DNA of 10,676 nucleotides from Lentisphaeraceae bacterium. GTDB taxonomy: Bacteria > Verrucomicrobiota > Kiritimatiellia > RFP12 > UBA1067. Shown in pieces: positions 1 through 6,835 of the stretch; position 1 is the stretch's first letter, and each line of letters begins with the position of its first letter. The stretch is from the NCBI GenBank assembly GCA_004551905.1, contig SFPL01000110.1:1-10676 (forward strand), written 5' to 3'. The notes under the pieces were generated by a model. It was not told the origin of the DNA and searched no databases. It saw nothing but the letters and a program-made list of their open reading frames with translations. The position numbers and the translations under genes were made by a program.

Positions 1-34
1 GCAAAAGTCAAGGGGGAATCTGCAAAAAAGTCAA
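1..34 (+). repeat. Short direct repeat GCAAAA(AA)GTCAA
   Basis: GCAAAAGTCAA at 1-11 recurs as GCAAAAAAGTCAA at 22-34, with a 21-nt period, about two helical turns. The first copy touches the window edge, so more copies may lie outside. The surrounding DNA is AT-rich compared with the genes. No coding potential is seen. Confidence 0.45.
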
Positions 35-46
35 AATATGCAGGAC

Positions 47-77
47 GGGCCGGGATGGCGCGACGCCATCCCGGCCC
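47..77 (-). terminator. Perfect 14-bp hairpin at end of the gene block, probable transcription end
   Basis: GGGCCGGGATGGCG (47-60) and CGCCATCCCGGCCC (64-77) form a perfect 14-bp stem with a CGA loop. Read on the minus strand, it is followed after about ten bases by the T-rich stretch TATTTTGACTTTTTT. The T-run is displaced from the stem, so termination is plausible but not textbook. It lies about 116 nt beyond the ispE stop. It could equally be a REP-like palindrome. Confidence 0.5.
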
Positions 78-125
78 TGTGGACAAAGGTCGCCTCCTAC
101 GGCCTACCTGTGCGAAGAATTAGGG

Positions 126-140
126 ATTTGTAATCCGTGG
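126..140 (+). repeat. 15-nt word shared with the right end, left copy
   Basis: Plus-strand ATTTGTAATCCGTGG. Here the word is part of a small perfect inverted repeat GGATT-TGT-AATCC (124-136). The same 15 bases occur in the opposite orientation at 10536-10550. It lies in the non-coding stretch downstream of ispE. Confidence 0.7.
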
Positions 141-143
141 CCG

Positions 144-163
144 CGCGCGGACGGCACCGCGCG
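144..163 (-). terminator. GC hairpin downstream of ispE, possible terminator
   Basis: CGCGCGG (144-150) pairs perfectly with CCGCGCG (157-163) around a 6-nt loop, beginning about 30 nt after the ispE stop on the minus strand. There is no T-tract after it, so it is not a canonical intrinsic terminator. It may only pause polymerase or protect the 3' end. Confidence 0.3.
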
Positions 164-192
164 TACAGGGCTGGAAGCGGGGACAGGCTCGG

Positions 193-1011
193 CTAAGGGC
201 GCGGACCGCGGGCGGGGGAGGCGGAAATGCCGCGGGCGCGGAGGCGGGCAGCGACGGCGGCGGCTTCGTCCGGCGAGCGGACGAGCGCGAAGACGGTGGA
301 GCCGGAGCCGGTCATCGCGGCGGCGAGCGGTTTTTCCGTGCGCAGGGCCGCAAGCGTCGCGGCGATTTCGGGATGGAGCGCGGCCGCGGCGGGTTCAAGG
401 TCGTTGGCGAGCGCGGCGGTGAGCGCAGCGAGGTCGCCGCGGCGGATTGCGTCGGCCGCCAGCGTGGTCGGGGCGCAGTTGCGCGGCGGCGAGGGCCGCC
501 AGCGGGAAAACACCTCGCGGGTGGAGGAGTGGACGCCGGGGAACGCAAGCACCAGGTTGAGCGGCATCGCCGGGAGCGGGGAGACGCGCTCGCCCCGCCC
601 TTCCATCAGCACCGGTGCGCGCAGACAATGGGCGAGGACGAGCGCAGGGACGTCGGAGCCGACTTCGGCGCCGATTTCGGCCAAGCGCGCGGGCGAATGT
701 CCGAGTCCGTAGAGGGAATTGAGTGCCACCAGCACCGCCGCCGCGTCCGCGCTGCCGCCGCCGAGTCCGCCGCCGGCCGGAATGCGCTTGACCACGCGGA
801 TGTGCGCGCCGACACCCAGAGCCTCGGCCGCCTTGACGCAGAGGTCGCCGGGGATGCCGGAATCGGAGGAGACGCCGTCCGCCCGCTCGACCTCGATGGT
901 GTCGGCAAGCGAAACCGGCAGCACCACGGACCGGAGGTCATGGTAGCCGTCCGACCGCAGGCCGAGCACCTCCAGCGTCAGGTTGACCTTGGCGTAGGCC
1001 TCGATCGTCAA
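193..1011 (-). CDS. ispE: 4-diphosphocytidyl-2-C-methyl-D-erythritol kinase
   Basis: GHMP-family kinase of the MEP (non-mevalonate) isoprenoid pathway. It phosphorylates the 2-hydroxyl of CDP-methylerythritol with ATP in the cytoplasm. With a TTG start at 1011 the product is 272 aa, slightly under the usual ~280. Visible motifs: the N-terminal AYAKVN segment (residues 5-10, with the expected catalytic Lys8); the glycine-rich ATP loop PAGGGLGGGSADAA around 78-91; GSDVP at 118-122 with the likely catalytic Asp120; and the C-terminal GHMP motif MTGSGSTVFAL at 233-243. The frame stays open up to 1197, but that extra part is an Arg-rich shadow of the aminotransferase gene, and family homology begins at the TTG. 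A GAGGGGA stretch about 9 nt upstream could serve as ribosome binding site. The TTG overlaps the aminotransferase stop as TTGA, suggesting translational coupling. Function is secure; only the start codon is inferred. Confidence 0.95.
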   Translation of the reverse strand: MTIEAYAKVNLTLEVLGLRSDGYHDLRSVVLPVSLADTIEVERADGVSSDSGIPGDLCVKAAEALGVGAHIRVVKRIPAGGGLGGGSADAAAVLVALNSLYGLGHSPARLAEIGAEVGSDVPALVLAHCLRAPVLMEGRGERVSPLPAMPLNLVLAFPGVHSSTREVFSRWRPSPPRNCAPTTLAADAIRRGDLAALTAALANDLEPAAAALHPEIAATLAALRTEKPLAAAMTGSGSTVFALVRSPDEAAAVAARLRARGISASPARGPRP

Positions 1012-2291
1012 CGCACCATTCCCCTCAGGTCGCGGATCGCCGAGTCGACTGCGGCGAAGAGCCTGGCGAGGCGCGCGGTCTGCACGGTGGAGAAGGCGAT
1101 GCGGATGAGCCCGGAGAGGACGATGGTGCCGACGGAGTACTGCTCGATCAGCCGGCGGCGGACGGACTCGGCGTCCACGCCGATCGGCTTCACGCACATA
1201 AAGTAGCCGGAGTTGAACGGCATCGCCTCGAAGGTCTCGGCGTAAGCCTTGTTCGCCCTGAGGATGCGGCGGATCTCGCGGTAGCGGGCGCGCAGCACGG
1301 CGTACTTGGCCTTCTTCTGCGCGGCGAAGTCCGCGTCGGCATAGGCGGCGACGGCGAGGTGCTGTCCGATCGAGGATACGTTGGAGACGCCGCTCCTAAC
1401 GTCGCCCGCGGCCTTGGCCTCCAGCGCCTTGAGCTGGGCCTCGCTGGCACCCTTGAAGGCGAAGGTGATGAAGCCGACGCGCAGTCCCCAGGCGTAGTCC
1501 TCCTTGGTGGTGCCGTCGAGCTTGACGGCGAGGACGTTGCGGTCGAGGCCGGCGAACTCGGCGAAGAGCGACTCGCCGTGGATGCCCTTCTCGTAGACGA
1601 GGCCGAAGTAGGCGTCGTCGAGGATCACCACCACGCGCTTGCCGGCGCGGGCGGCGGACCTGACCGCGGCGACGATCCGCTTCGCGTCCTCGACCGTGGC
1701 AGTGTAGCCGGTGGGGTTGTTGGGGAAGTTGAGGACGAGGAGCTTGCGCGCGCCGGGCGCGAGCAGCGCGGCCTTCAGCGCGTCGGCGTCGAAGGCGCCG
1801 CGGCGGAAGGTGTTGAACCGGCGCATCCGGCAGCCGATCGTCTCGGTGAAGATGAGCTCGTAGTTGTCCCAGAAGAGGTCGGGGACGACCAGTTCGTCGG
1901 AAGGGTCGGCGAAGAGCTCGGCGACGATCCGGAGGCCGTGGGTGAGAGCTCCGGTGACGACGGGCAGGGAGAACCTGACGCCCTTCAGCGAAGGGTTCTT
2001 CTTCAGCTCCATCTTCCGCCAGGCCTCGCGCAGGGCAGGGAGACCGAAGGAGCCGGCGTAGAGGAACGCCCTGGGGTCGAGCCCGATGCGTCGGCGGAAG
2101 GAGTCCAGGAGCAGCGGGGAGCCGTCCTCCTCGAAGGCCATGCCGATGGTGGCGTTTACTTCGCACTTCTTCGCCTCTGCGCTCTGGCCGAGGATTCCGC
2201 CGTAGGGGAAGTACATCCTCAGTCCTCGCCGCGAAAGAAACTTCGCGGCGTCGCCGAGGGTGCGGTTTAGTTCTGTCGCCTGTCTGTTCAT
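1008..2291 (-). CDS. Class I/II PLP-dependent aminotransferase
   Basis: Fold-type I aminotransferase of 427 aa; substrate not determinable from sequence. PLP-binding landmarks are in the normal order: NFPNNPTG at 188-195 (Asn192 contacting the cofactor), ILDDAYFG at 223-230 (Asp225 and Tyr228), a probable Schiff-base lysine Lys263 in DGTTKEDYAWGLRVGF, and the substrate-carboxylate arginine Arg397 in GLIRIAFST. The N-terminal part (YFPYGGILGQSAEAKKCEVNATIG, about 28-50, split here by its variable middle) matches a subfamily usually annotated only as 'aminotransferase class I/II', not classical AspC or TyrB. The start at 2291 is chosen because a GGAAAGG ribosome binding site precedes it; upstream codons to 2360 do not look like protein. 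It follows pheT by 156 nt and overlaps ispE by 4 nt. A role in amino-acid transamination feeding the 2-oxoacid oxidoreductase encoded upstream is possible but is inference. Confidence 0.88.
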   Translation of the reverse strand: MNRQATELNRTLGDAAKFLSRRGLRMYFPYGGILGQSAEAKKCEVNATIGMAFEEDGSPLLLDSFRRRIGLDPRAFLYAGSFGLPALREAWRKMELKKNPSLKGVRFSLPVVTGALTHGLRIVAELFADPSDELVVPDLFWDNYELIFTETIGCRMRRFNTFRRGAFDADALKAALLAPGARKLLVLNFPNNPTGYTATVEDAKRIVAAVRSAARAGKRVVVILDDAYFGLVYEKGIHGESLFAEFAGLDRNVLAVKLDGTTKEDYAWGLRVGFITFAFKGASEAQLKALEAKAAGDVRSGVSNVSSIGQHLAVAAYADADFAAQKKAKYAVLRARYREIRRILRANKAYAETFEAMPFNSGYFMCVKPIGVDAESVRRRLIEQYSVGTIVLSGLIRIAFSTVQTARLARLFAAVDSAIRDLRGMVR

Positions 2292-2447
2292 CGTTGCCTT
2301 TCCAAATCTAAAAGATCCCGCGTTGCCGTAGCACCGAACCTCCGGAACCCGTCGTTCCAAGTAGGGGTTGCCCCCTTTTTCTCGCGTCGGTCGAAGAAAT
2401 GTCGGCTGAATCCGCGTGCAACCCAGGACCTACGTCGTTTCCCCGCA
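2292..2447. other. Intergenic gap between pheT and the aminotransferase gene
   Basis: 156 nt without a gene. On the minus strand it ends in the aminotransferase ribosome binding site (GGAAAGG). I found no convincing -35/-10 pair for the minus strand. It holds two small inverted repeats: GGAAC/GTTCC (2344-2348 with 2354-2358), and AGGGG/CCCCT (2363-2367 with 2372-2376) followed on the plus strand by four more Ts. The latter resembles a weak plus-strand intrinsic terminator, but its stem has only 5 bp and no plus-strand gene needs it; read on the minus strand its loop is GCAA, a GNRA tetraloop. A short ATCT/AGAT inverted repeat lies at 2306-2316. None of these is strong enough to call as a regulatory element. 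Confidence 0.5.
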
Positions 2448-4880
2448 TCACCCCTCGCGCACCTCCACCCCTTCCAGGGCCTTGAGCGCCGCGACCACCC
2501 GGGCGAACGCGGCGCCGACCTCGTCGTCGGTGAGGGTGCGTTCGTCGGAGCGGAACTCGAGCGAGTAGGCGCGGGATTTCTTGAAGACGTCGAAGAGGTC
2601 GACCTTGACGAGCTCGCGGCCGCCGTTGCGGCGGATCGTCGCGACGATCGCCTCGTCGGTCACGCCCGGAGCGACGGCGACGGCGATGTCGCGCCGGACG
2701 GCCGGGAACTGCGGCACGGGCGAGACGCGGCCGGCGGCGTTGACGCGCTTCATGAGCGGACCGAGCTCGACTTCGCAGAGGGCCATCTGGGAGGTGAGGC
2801 GGAAGGGATGGCGCATCTTCGCCGAGACGGCGCCGAGGACGCCGACGGCGCGGCCGTTGACCTTCACCTCGAGCGCGGCGGAAAAGGCCGGGTGCGAGGC
2901 GGGGACGAACTCGAGCTTGCCGGCGTGGAGGCGGGAGACGAGCTCCGCGACCGCACCCTTCATCCAGAGCGCGGCCTCCTCCTCGCCGAGCGGTGCGCGG
3001 CGGCGAAGCGCCTCGCGTCCAGCCGGTCCGCAGAACCCGAGTGCAAGCATCGCCTTCTCGGCGGGCTTGCCGTTCTCGGAACGGAAGACCTTGCCGGTCT
3101 CGAAGAGCATCGCCGTCTCCTCGTGGGAGGCGTTGCGGCCGAGCGCGGCGTAAAGCTGGGGCATGAGCGAGTCGCGCATGACGCCGTATTCGGCGGAGAC
3201 CGGGTCGGGGATGGCGAGGCGGCGCGCCTTAGACTCCTGGCGCGGGTCGAAGTCGTCGAGCTCGCGCACGGAGAGGAAGGAGTAGTGGAGGGCCTCGGAG
3301 AAGCCCAGCGCCTCGCAGACCTCGTGGACGCGGCAGACGGCGCGAAAAGGCGCGTCGGAGAGCGGCGAGACCGAGGGGGCGGAGGGCATGGTGTCGGGGA
3401 TGTTATCGAGCCCGTAGACGCGGGCGATCTCCTCCACGAGGTCGGCCTCGGCGGAGATGTCCCAGCGCCAGGACGGGACGCCGAACGAGACGGACTTGTC
3501 GGCCGCGAAGCGGTCCTCCCTGGCGCGCGGAACGAACCCGAGGCGCCTGAGGATGAAGACCATCGAGTCGTTGCCGATGGGGAGGCCGATGAGGCGCCGC
3601 GCGCGCTCGAAGTCGAGCGAGACGTCGGGGTTGAGCGGCTGCTGGCGGCTGTCAACGTCGACGAGGCCCTTGGCGACCTTCGCGCCGCCGTGTTTCTGGA
3701 GGAGATACGCGGCGCGGCGCGAGGCGAAGTCCGCGAGGTCCTTGTCAACGCCGCGGATGTAGCGGTAGCTGGACTCGCTCGCGAGGCCGAGCTTCGAGGC
3801 AGTGAACTTGGTGGAGGCGGGCTCGAAGAGCGCGCTTTCAAGGAGGACGGAGGTGGTGCCGGGCGCGATTCCGGAGTCCTCGCCGCCCATGATGCCGGCG
3901 ACGGCGTTGGGGCGCTCGGAGTCGCAGATCATCAGCATCGAGGGGTCAAGCTTCCGCTCGACGCCGTCGAGGGTCTTGATCGTCTCGCCCTCGCGGGCGT
4001 CCCTGACGACGATGGTGCGGTCCTTGAGCCGGCGGTGGTCAAAGGCGTGCATCGGCTGGCCGAGCTCGAGCATCACGTAGTTGGTGACGTCGACGGCGAG
4101 ACCGAGCGAGCGGACGCCGCAGAGCGCGAGCCGCTTCGCCATCAGCGCCGGGCTCGGCGCGTCCGGCGTCATCTCGACGACGACGCGCGCGGTGTACCTG
4201 AGGCACTTCGCGGGGTCCTCGACGACAACCTTTACCTCGTCGTTGACGTCCACGCCGCACTCCTCGAAGTCGACCGGCGGAAGCGTCAAGGGGCGGCCGA
4301 GGATGGCGCTGAACTCGCGCGCGATGCCGACCACGGAGAGCGCGTCGGGGCGGTTCCAGGTGACCTCGATGTCGAAGACGACCTCGGGATTCTCGAGCTT
4401 GGCGACGTCGCGCACCAGGGCGCCGGTGGGCGTCTCGGCCTGGTACTCGATGATGCCGGCGTTGCCCTCGCCGATGTGGAGCTCCTTCTCGGAGCAGCAC
4501 ATGCCGAAGCTCTCCACGCCGCGGAGCTTGCCCTTCTTGATCTTCTCGGGCTTGCCGTTCTTGTCGAGAAACTCGGGAATCGGCGCGCCGATCTTGGCGA
4601 AGGCGGTCTTGATGCCCTGGCGCATGTTCGGAGCGCCGCAGACGACCTGGAAAGTCTCCTTGCCGTCCGTCACCTTGCAGACGTGCAGGTGGTCGGAGTT
4701 CGGGTGCGGTTCGCACTCAAGCACCTCGGCGACGACGATGAGGTCGGAAAGCGGGTCGCCGCCGACGGTCTCGACGGTCTCGACCTGAAGGCCGGCGCGG
4801 GTGAGCTTCTCGGCGAGTTCGTTCGGGTCGAGGTCGTCGATCTTGACGTAGTCGTTAAGCCAGCTGAGCGGGATTTTCAT
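2448..4880 (-). CDS. pheT: Phenylalanine--tRNA ligase beta subunit
   Basis: Beta chain of the (alpha-beta)2 enzyme that charges tRNA-Phe; 810 aa, normal for the long bacterial form. Domain order from sequence: N-terminal helix region with IPLSWLNDYV at 3-12; EMAP-like tRNA-binding OB fold about 40-150 (HPNSDHLHVCKV near 59-70, VVCGAPNM at 79-86); B3/B4 editing region about 215-390 with DVTNYVMLELGQPMHAFD at 264-281, MGGEDSG at 331-337 and RGVD at 376-379; B5 about 415-490; catalytic-like core about 500-700; C-terminal FDX-ACB anticodon-binding domain from PQFPAVRRDIAV near 723 to the end. ATG at 4880 is chosen over in-frame TTG at 4901 because AAGGA lies between them, 11 nt before the ATG. 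The start overlaps the upstream gene by 26 nt. The alpha-subunit gene pheS, usually adjacent, is absent from this window and must lie elsewhere. Confidence 0.97.
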   Translation of the reverse strand: MKIPLSWLNDYVKIDDLDPNELAEKLTRAGLQVETVETVGGDPLSDLIVVAEVLECEPHPNSDHLHVCKVTDGKETFQVVCGAPNMRQGIKTAFAKIGAPIPEFLDKNGKPEKIKKGKLRGVESFGMCCSEKELHIGEGNAGIIEYQAETPTGALVRDVAKLENPEVVFDIEVTWNRPDALSVVGIAREFSAILGRPLTLPPVDFEECGVDVNDEVKVVVEDPAKCLRYTARVVVEMTPDAPSPALMAKRLALCGVRSLGLAVDVTNYVMLELGQPMHAFDHRRLKDRTIVVRDAREGETIKTLDGVERKLDPSMLMICDSERPNAVAGIMGGEDSGIAPGTTSVLLESALFEPASTKFTASKLGLASESSYRYIRGVDKDLADFASRRAAYLLQKHGGAKVAKGLVDVDSRQQPLNPDVSLDFERARRLIGLPIGNDSMVFILRRLGFVPRAREDRFAADKSVSFGVPSWRWDISAEADLVEEIARVYGLDNIPDTMPSAPSVSPLSDAPFRAVCRVHEVCEALGFSEALHYSFLSVRELDDFDPRQESKARRLAIPDPVSAEYGVMRDSLMPQLYAALGRNASHEETAMLFETGKVFRSENGKPAEKAMLALGFCGPAGREALRRRAPLGEEEAALWMKGAVAELVSRLHAGKLEFVPASHPAFSAALEVKVNGRAVGVLGAVSAKMRHPFRLTSQMALCEVELGPLMKRVNAAGRVSPVPQFPAVRRDIAVAVAPGVTDEAIVATIRRNGGRELVKVDLFDVFKKSRAYSLEFRSDERTLTDDEVGAAFARVVAALKALEGVEVREG

Positions 4881-6207
4881 CTTGGGTGGAGTCCTTGTCA
4901 ATATCAGTCTTCTTGGCGCGCTTCTTCCACTGCGGGCCGTACTTCGGGAACTTCTCGACCGCGGAGTAGACGCCGTTGGTGAACGCGACGACGTGGCCGG
5001 TGGAGGCGAGCCACTGGACGTGCTTCTCGAAGTCAGGGACGGCCGGGAACTCCGACTTGTCGCAACAGGGGTTCTCGACCACGAACTTCCAGGCCTCCGC
5101 GAGCTCGGGGATGGCGTGGGCGGCGTCGAACTCCTTGTGCTCGATGCCGGTCACAAACTCCTGTCCGTGCGCGTCGTTCACCCGGAAGATGTTCATCTTG
5201 CGGTGGTGGAAGGCGCCGCGGAGCGCGAAGCACATCGCGTAGGGCGAGCGGCGCTCGGCCTCCACCGCGTCGCGAGCCGCCCTCTGGAGCGGCTTCACGG
5301 GCGACGCAATCGCCGCGGCGAGGGTGACCATGAGGTTCTTAGGGCGCGACAGGAGCGAGGGCAACACCGAGGTCCGAAACTCGAGCTCGGCGGCCTCGCG
5401 CGAGAGCGGCTTCGCGTCTTCGCCGCAGCCCTTCGGGAAAAACACGGTGCGCTTGACCGCGCCCTTGCGCCACTCCTCGATCGCCTCGGGGTTGCGCACC
5501 ATCTCGATGTGGGCGCGGTACTGCTCCTCGCTCATCTCGGGGTAGCGGGTGCGCACCATCTCGCGCACGACGGCGTTGAACTCGTGGATGTTCGGCGGCC
5601 CGAGGAGGACGCCGGAGAGCCCGCACTTGGCGACGCAGCTGAAGTTGCCGGTCGGCGGCTCGACCTCGATTTCCTTCGCGTCGTAGTAGTCGGCGAGGTG
5701 CGCACGGACGGTGTGCTCGACCACGTCCTCCTCGCGCAGCGAGGCGAACGAGCAGGCCTTGCACTGGCAGAACGACGCGGACTCCGCCCGCGGGGTGATC
5801 TTGAGCTGCACCGACTCGGGGTTGTCCAGGAGGAAGTTGGCGAGGTCCTTGAGCTTGTAGGCGTGGTAGTCCTGCTGCAGCTTGCGGAAGATAGTGCCGA
5901 GCGCCTTGGGCTCGGGCAGCACCTTGACCTCGGCGTCGAGCGGCTGCGGGCGCTCCTCGCGCGGCGGGCGGCGGTCGAACGGCCTGCGGTCGCCGTCCTG
6001 GCGGCGCTGGCCGGGGCCGCGGTCGCCGCGGCGCTCGAAGGGCTTGCCGCGGTCGGAGGGCCTGCGGTCGGCGGGCTTGGCGTCGAACGGCCTGCCGCCG
6101 CCCCTGGCGTCGACGGTCACCTTCTTCTCGCCCTTCGCCCAGTCGGGGGTGAAGTCGAAGCTGCCGAGTGTGCTCAGGTCCACCGAGTTCAGGGGTTCGT
6201 CGCTCAT
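4855..6207 (-). CDS. Unrecognised protein with basic disordered N-terminus and Cys motif
   Basis: 450 aa; I cannot assign a known family. Residues about 31-90 are low complexity, rich in Arg, Asp, Pro and Gly, with degenerate repeats of the type (R/K)PF(D/E): GRPF near 38, GKPFERR near 54, RRPFDRRP near 74. Such tails often bind RNA or are disordered. The rest looks globular: LGTIFRKLQQDYHAYKLKD from about 103, a C-x-C-x2-C cluster at 147-152, a C-x3-C pair at 191-195 in the stretch CGLSGVLLGPPNIHEFN, then an alpha-helical Arg-rich region. Residues about 394-420 (HVQWLASTGHVVAFTNGVYS) could be a winged-helix-like end. The cysteines could bind zinc, but I cannot show it. The ATG overlaps the gamma-subunit stop (ATGA), GAGGAG lies 8 nt upstream, and the end overlaps pheT by 26 nt. 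Tight packing next to pheT hints at a translation or RNA role. My impression is of a hypothetical protein conserved in Verrucomicrobiota-like bacteria. Confidence 0.85.
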   Translation of the reverse strand: MSDEPLNSVDLSTLGSFDFTPDWAKGEKKVTVDARGGGRPFDAKPADRRPSDRGKPFERRGDRGPGQRRQDGDRRPFDRRPPREERPQPLDAEVKVLPEPKALGTIFRKLQQDYHAYKLKDLANFLLDNPESVQLKITPRAESASFCQCKACSFASLREEDVVEHTVRAHLADYYDAKEIEVEPPTGNFSCVAKCGLSGVLLGPPNIHEFNAVVREMVRTRYPEMSEEQYRAHIEMVRNPEAIEEWRKGAVKRTVFFPKGCGEDAKPLSREAAELEFRTSVLPSLLSRPKNLMVTLAAAIASPVKPLQRAARDAVEAERRSPYAMCFALRGAFHHRKMNIFRVNDAHGQEFVTGIEHKEFDAAHAIPELAEAWKFVVENPCCDKSEFPAVPDFEKHVQWLASTGHVVAFTNGVYSAVEKFPKYGPQWKKRAKKTDIDKDSTQDENPAQLA

Positions 6208-6752
6208 TGGCCGCGCTCCTCGATGTACTTATCGCCAAGCTCCACCGCCTTGAGGTTGAGGCCGAGGAGGTCCGCCTTGCGCGCGGAGATGACCTCCTTG
6301 AGGGCCTGGGTCACCGTCTCGGACTTGACGCAGCCGGTCCGGCGCACGATCGCGCCGAGGAGGATCATGTTGGCGAGGCCGGGCGCGCCCATGTCCTTGG
6401 CCATCTCGGTGGCGGGGATGTAGACGGCCTCGACGTCGCCGCGCGCGACCTTGCGCGAGATGAGCGAGGAGTCGACGAAAACCGTGCCGCCGGCGGCCAC
6501 GGCCGGCTCGAACTTGTCGATCGACGGCTCGTTCATGACCATAAGGACGTTCGGATGGGCGATGATCGGCGAGCCGACCGGCTCGTCGGAGACAATCACC
6601 GAACAGTTGCAGGTGCCGCCGCGCATCTCGGGGCCGTATGACGGCAGCCACGAGAGCTCCCTGCCCTCGATGAGCGCCGCGTGCGCCAGCACCTTGCCGG
6701 AGAAGAGCAGCCCCTGTCCGCCGAAGCCCGCCATTATCGTTTCGTAGGTCAT
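6204..6752 (-). CDS. 2-oxoacid:ferredoxin oxidoreductase, gamma subunit
   Basis: 182 aa, the usual size for the separate gamma chain of KOR/VOR-type oxidoreductases. It contributes to CoA-dependent oxidative decarboxylation of a 2-oxoacid with electrons passed to ferredoxin. The diagnostic N-terminus is present: AGFGGQG at 8-14, then SYGPEMRGGTCNC at 38-50, both hallmarks of the gamma domain, followed by DEPVGSP at 56-62. It starts 83 nt after the beta gene, with an AAAGGA ribosome binding site upstream. Its stop overlaps the next gene's start as ATGA. The 83-nt gap before it is the only sizeable interruption in the complex's gene block. Family assignment is firm; the 2-oxoacid used is not readable from this subunit. 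Confidence 0.93.
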   Translation of the reverse strand: MTYETIMAGFGGQGLLFSGKVLAHAALIEGRELSWLPSYGPEMRGGTCNCSVIVSDEPVGSPIIAHPNVLMVMNEPSIDKFEPAVAAGGTVFVDSSLISRKVARGDVEAVYIPATEMAKDMGAPGLANMILLGAIVRRTGCVKSETVTQALKEVISARKADLLGLNLKAVELGDKYIEERGQ

Positions 6753-6835
6753 TTCAAGTTCCTTTCAGCTGAAGAATCGAGTTCTTTCGACACGCGACGT
6801 TCAACACGCGACATTCGCAGTCTCGACCTTTCCCT
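6753..6835 (-). repeat. Beta-gamma gap with 14-nt tandem duplication
   Basis: 83-nt gap between the beta and gamma genes. Positions 6789-6802 and 6803-6816 form a head-to-tail 14-nt duplication with two mismatches; the shared core is ACACGCGAC on the plus strand (6790-6798 and 6804-6812). Nearer the gamma start is a 10-bp perfect palindrome, TTCAGCTGAA at 6764-6773, touching the ribosome binding site. No convincing promoter is seen. Confidence 0.5.

Noticed and set aside
1012..1197. N-terminal extension of ispE to an ATG at 1197
   Set aside because: The extra 62 residues are Arg/Pro/His-rich shadow of the aminotransferase; IspE homology starts at the TTG at 1011.
2363..2380. AGGGG-TTGC-CCCCT followed by Ts, a plus-strand terminator-like hairpin
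   Set aside because: The stem is only 5 bp, and there is no plus-strand gene upstream that it could terminate.
2808..4982. 724-aa open frame on the plus strand opposite pheT
   Set aside because: It is antisense to an unmistakable pheT, rich in Arg, Ala, Glu, Val and Asp, lacks any recognisable motif, and is expected from strong G/C third-position bias in GC-rich genes.
4882..6423. 513-aa plus-strand frame opposite the unknown protein and gamma gene
   Set aside because: Low-complexity Leu/Arg/Val/Glu composition, no ribosome binding site worth noting, and the minus-strand genes have coupled starts and good ribosome binding sites.
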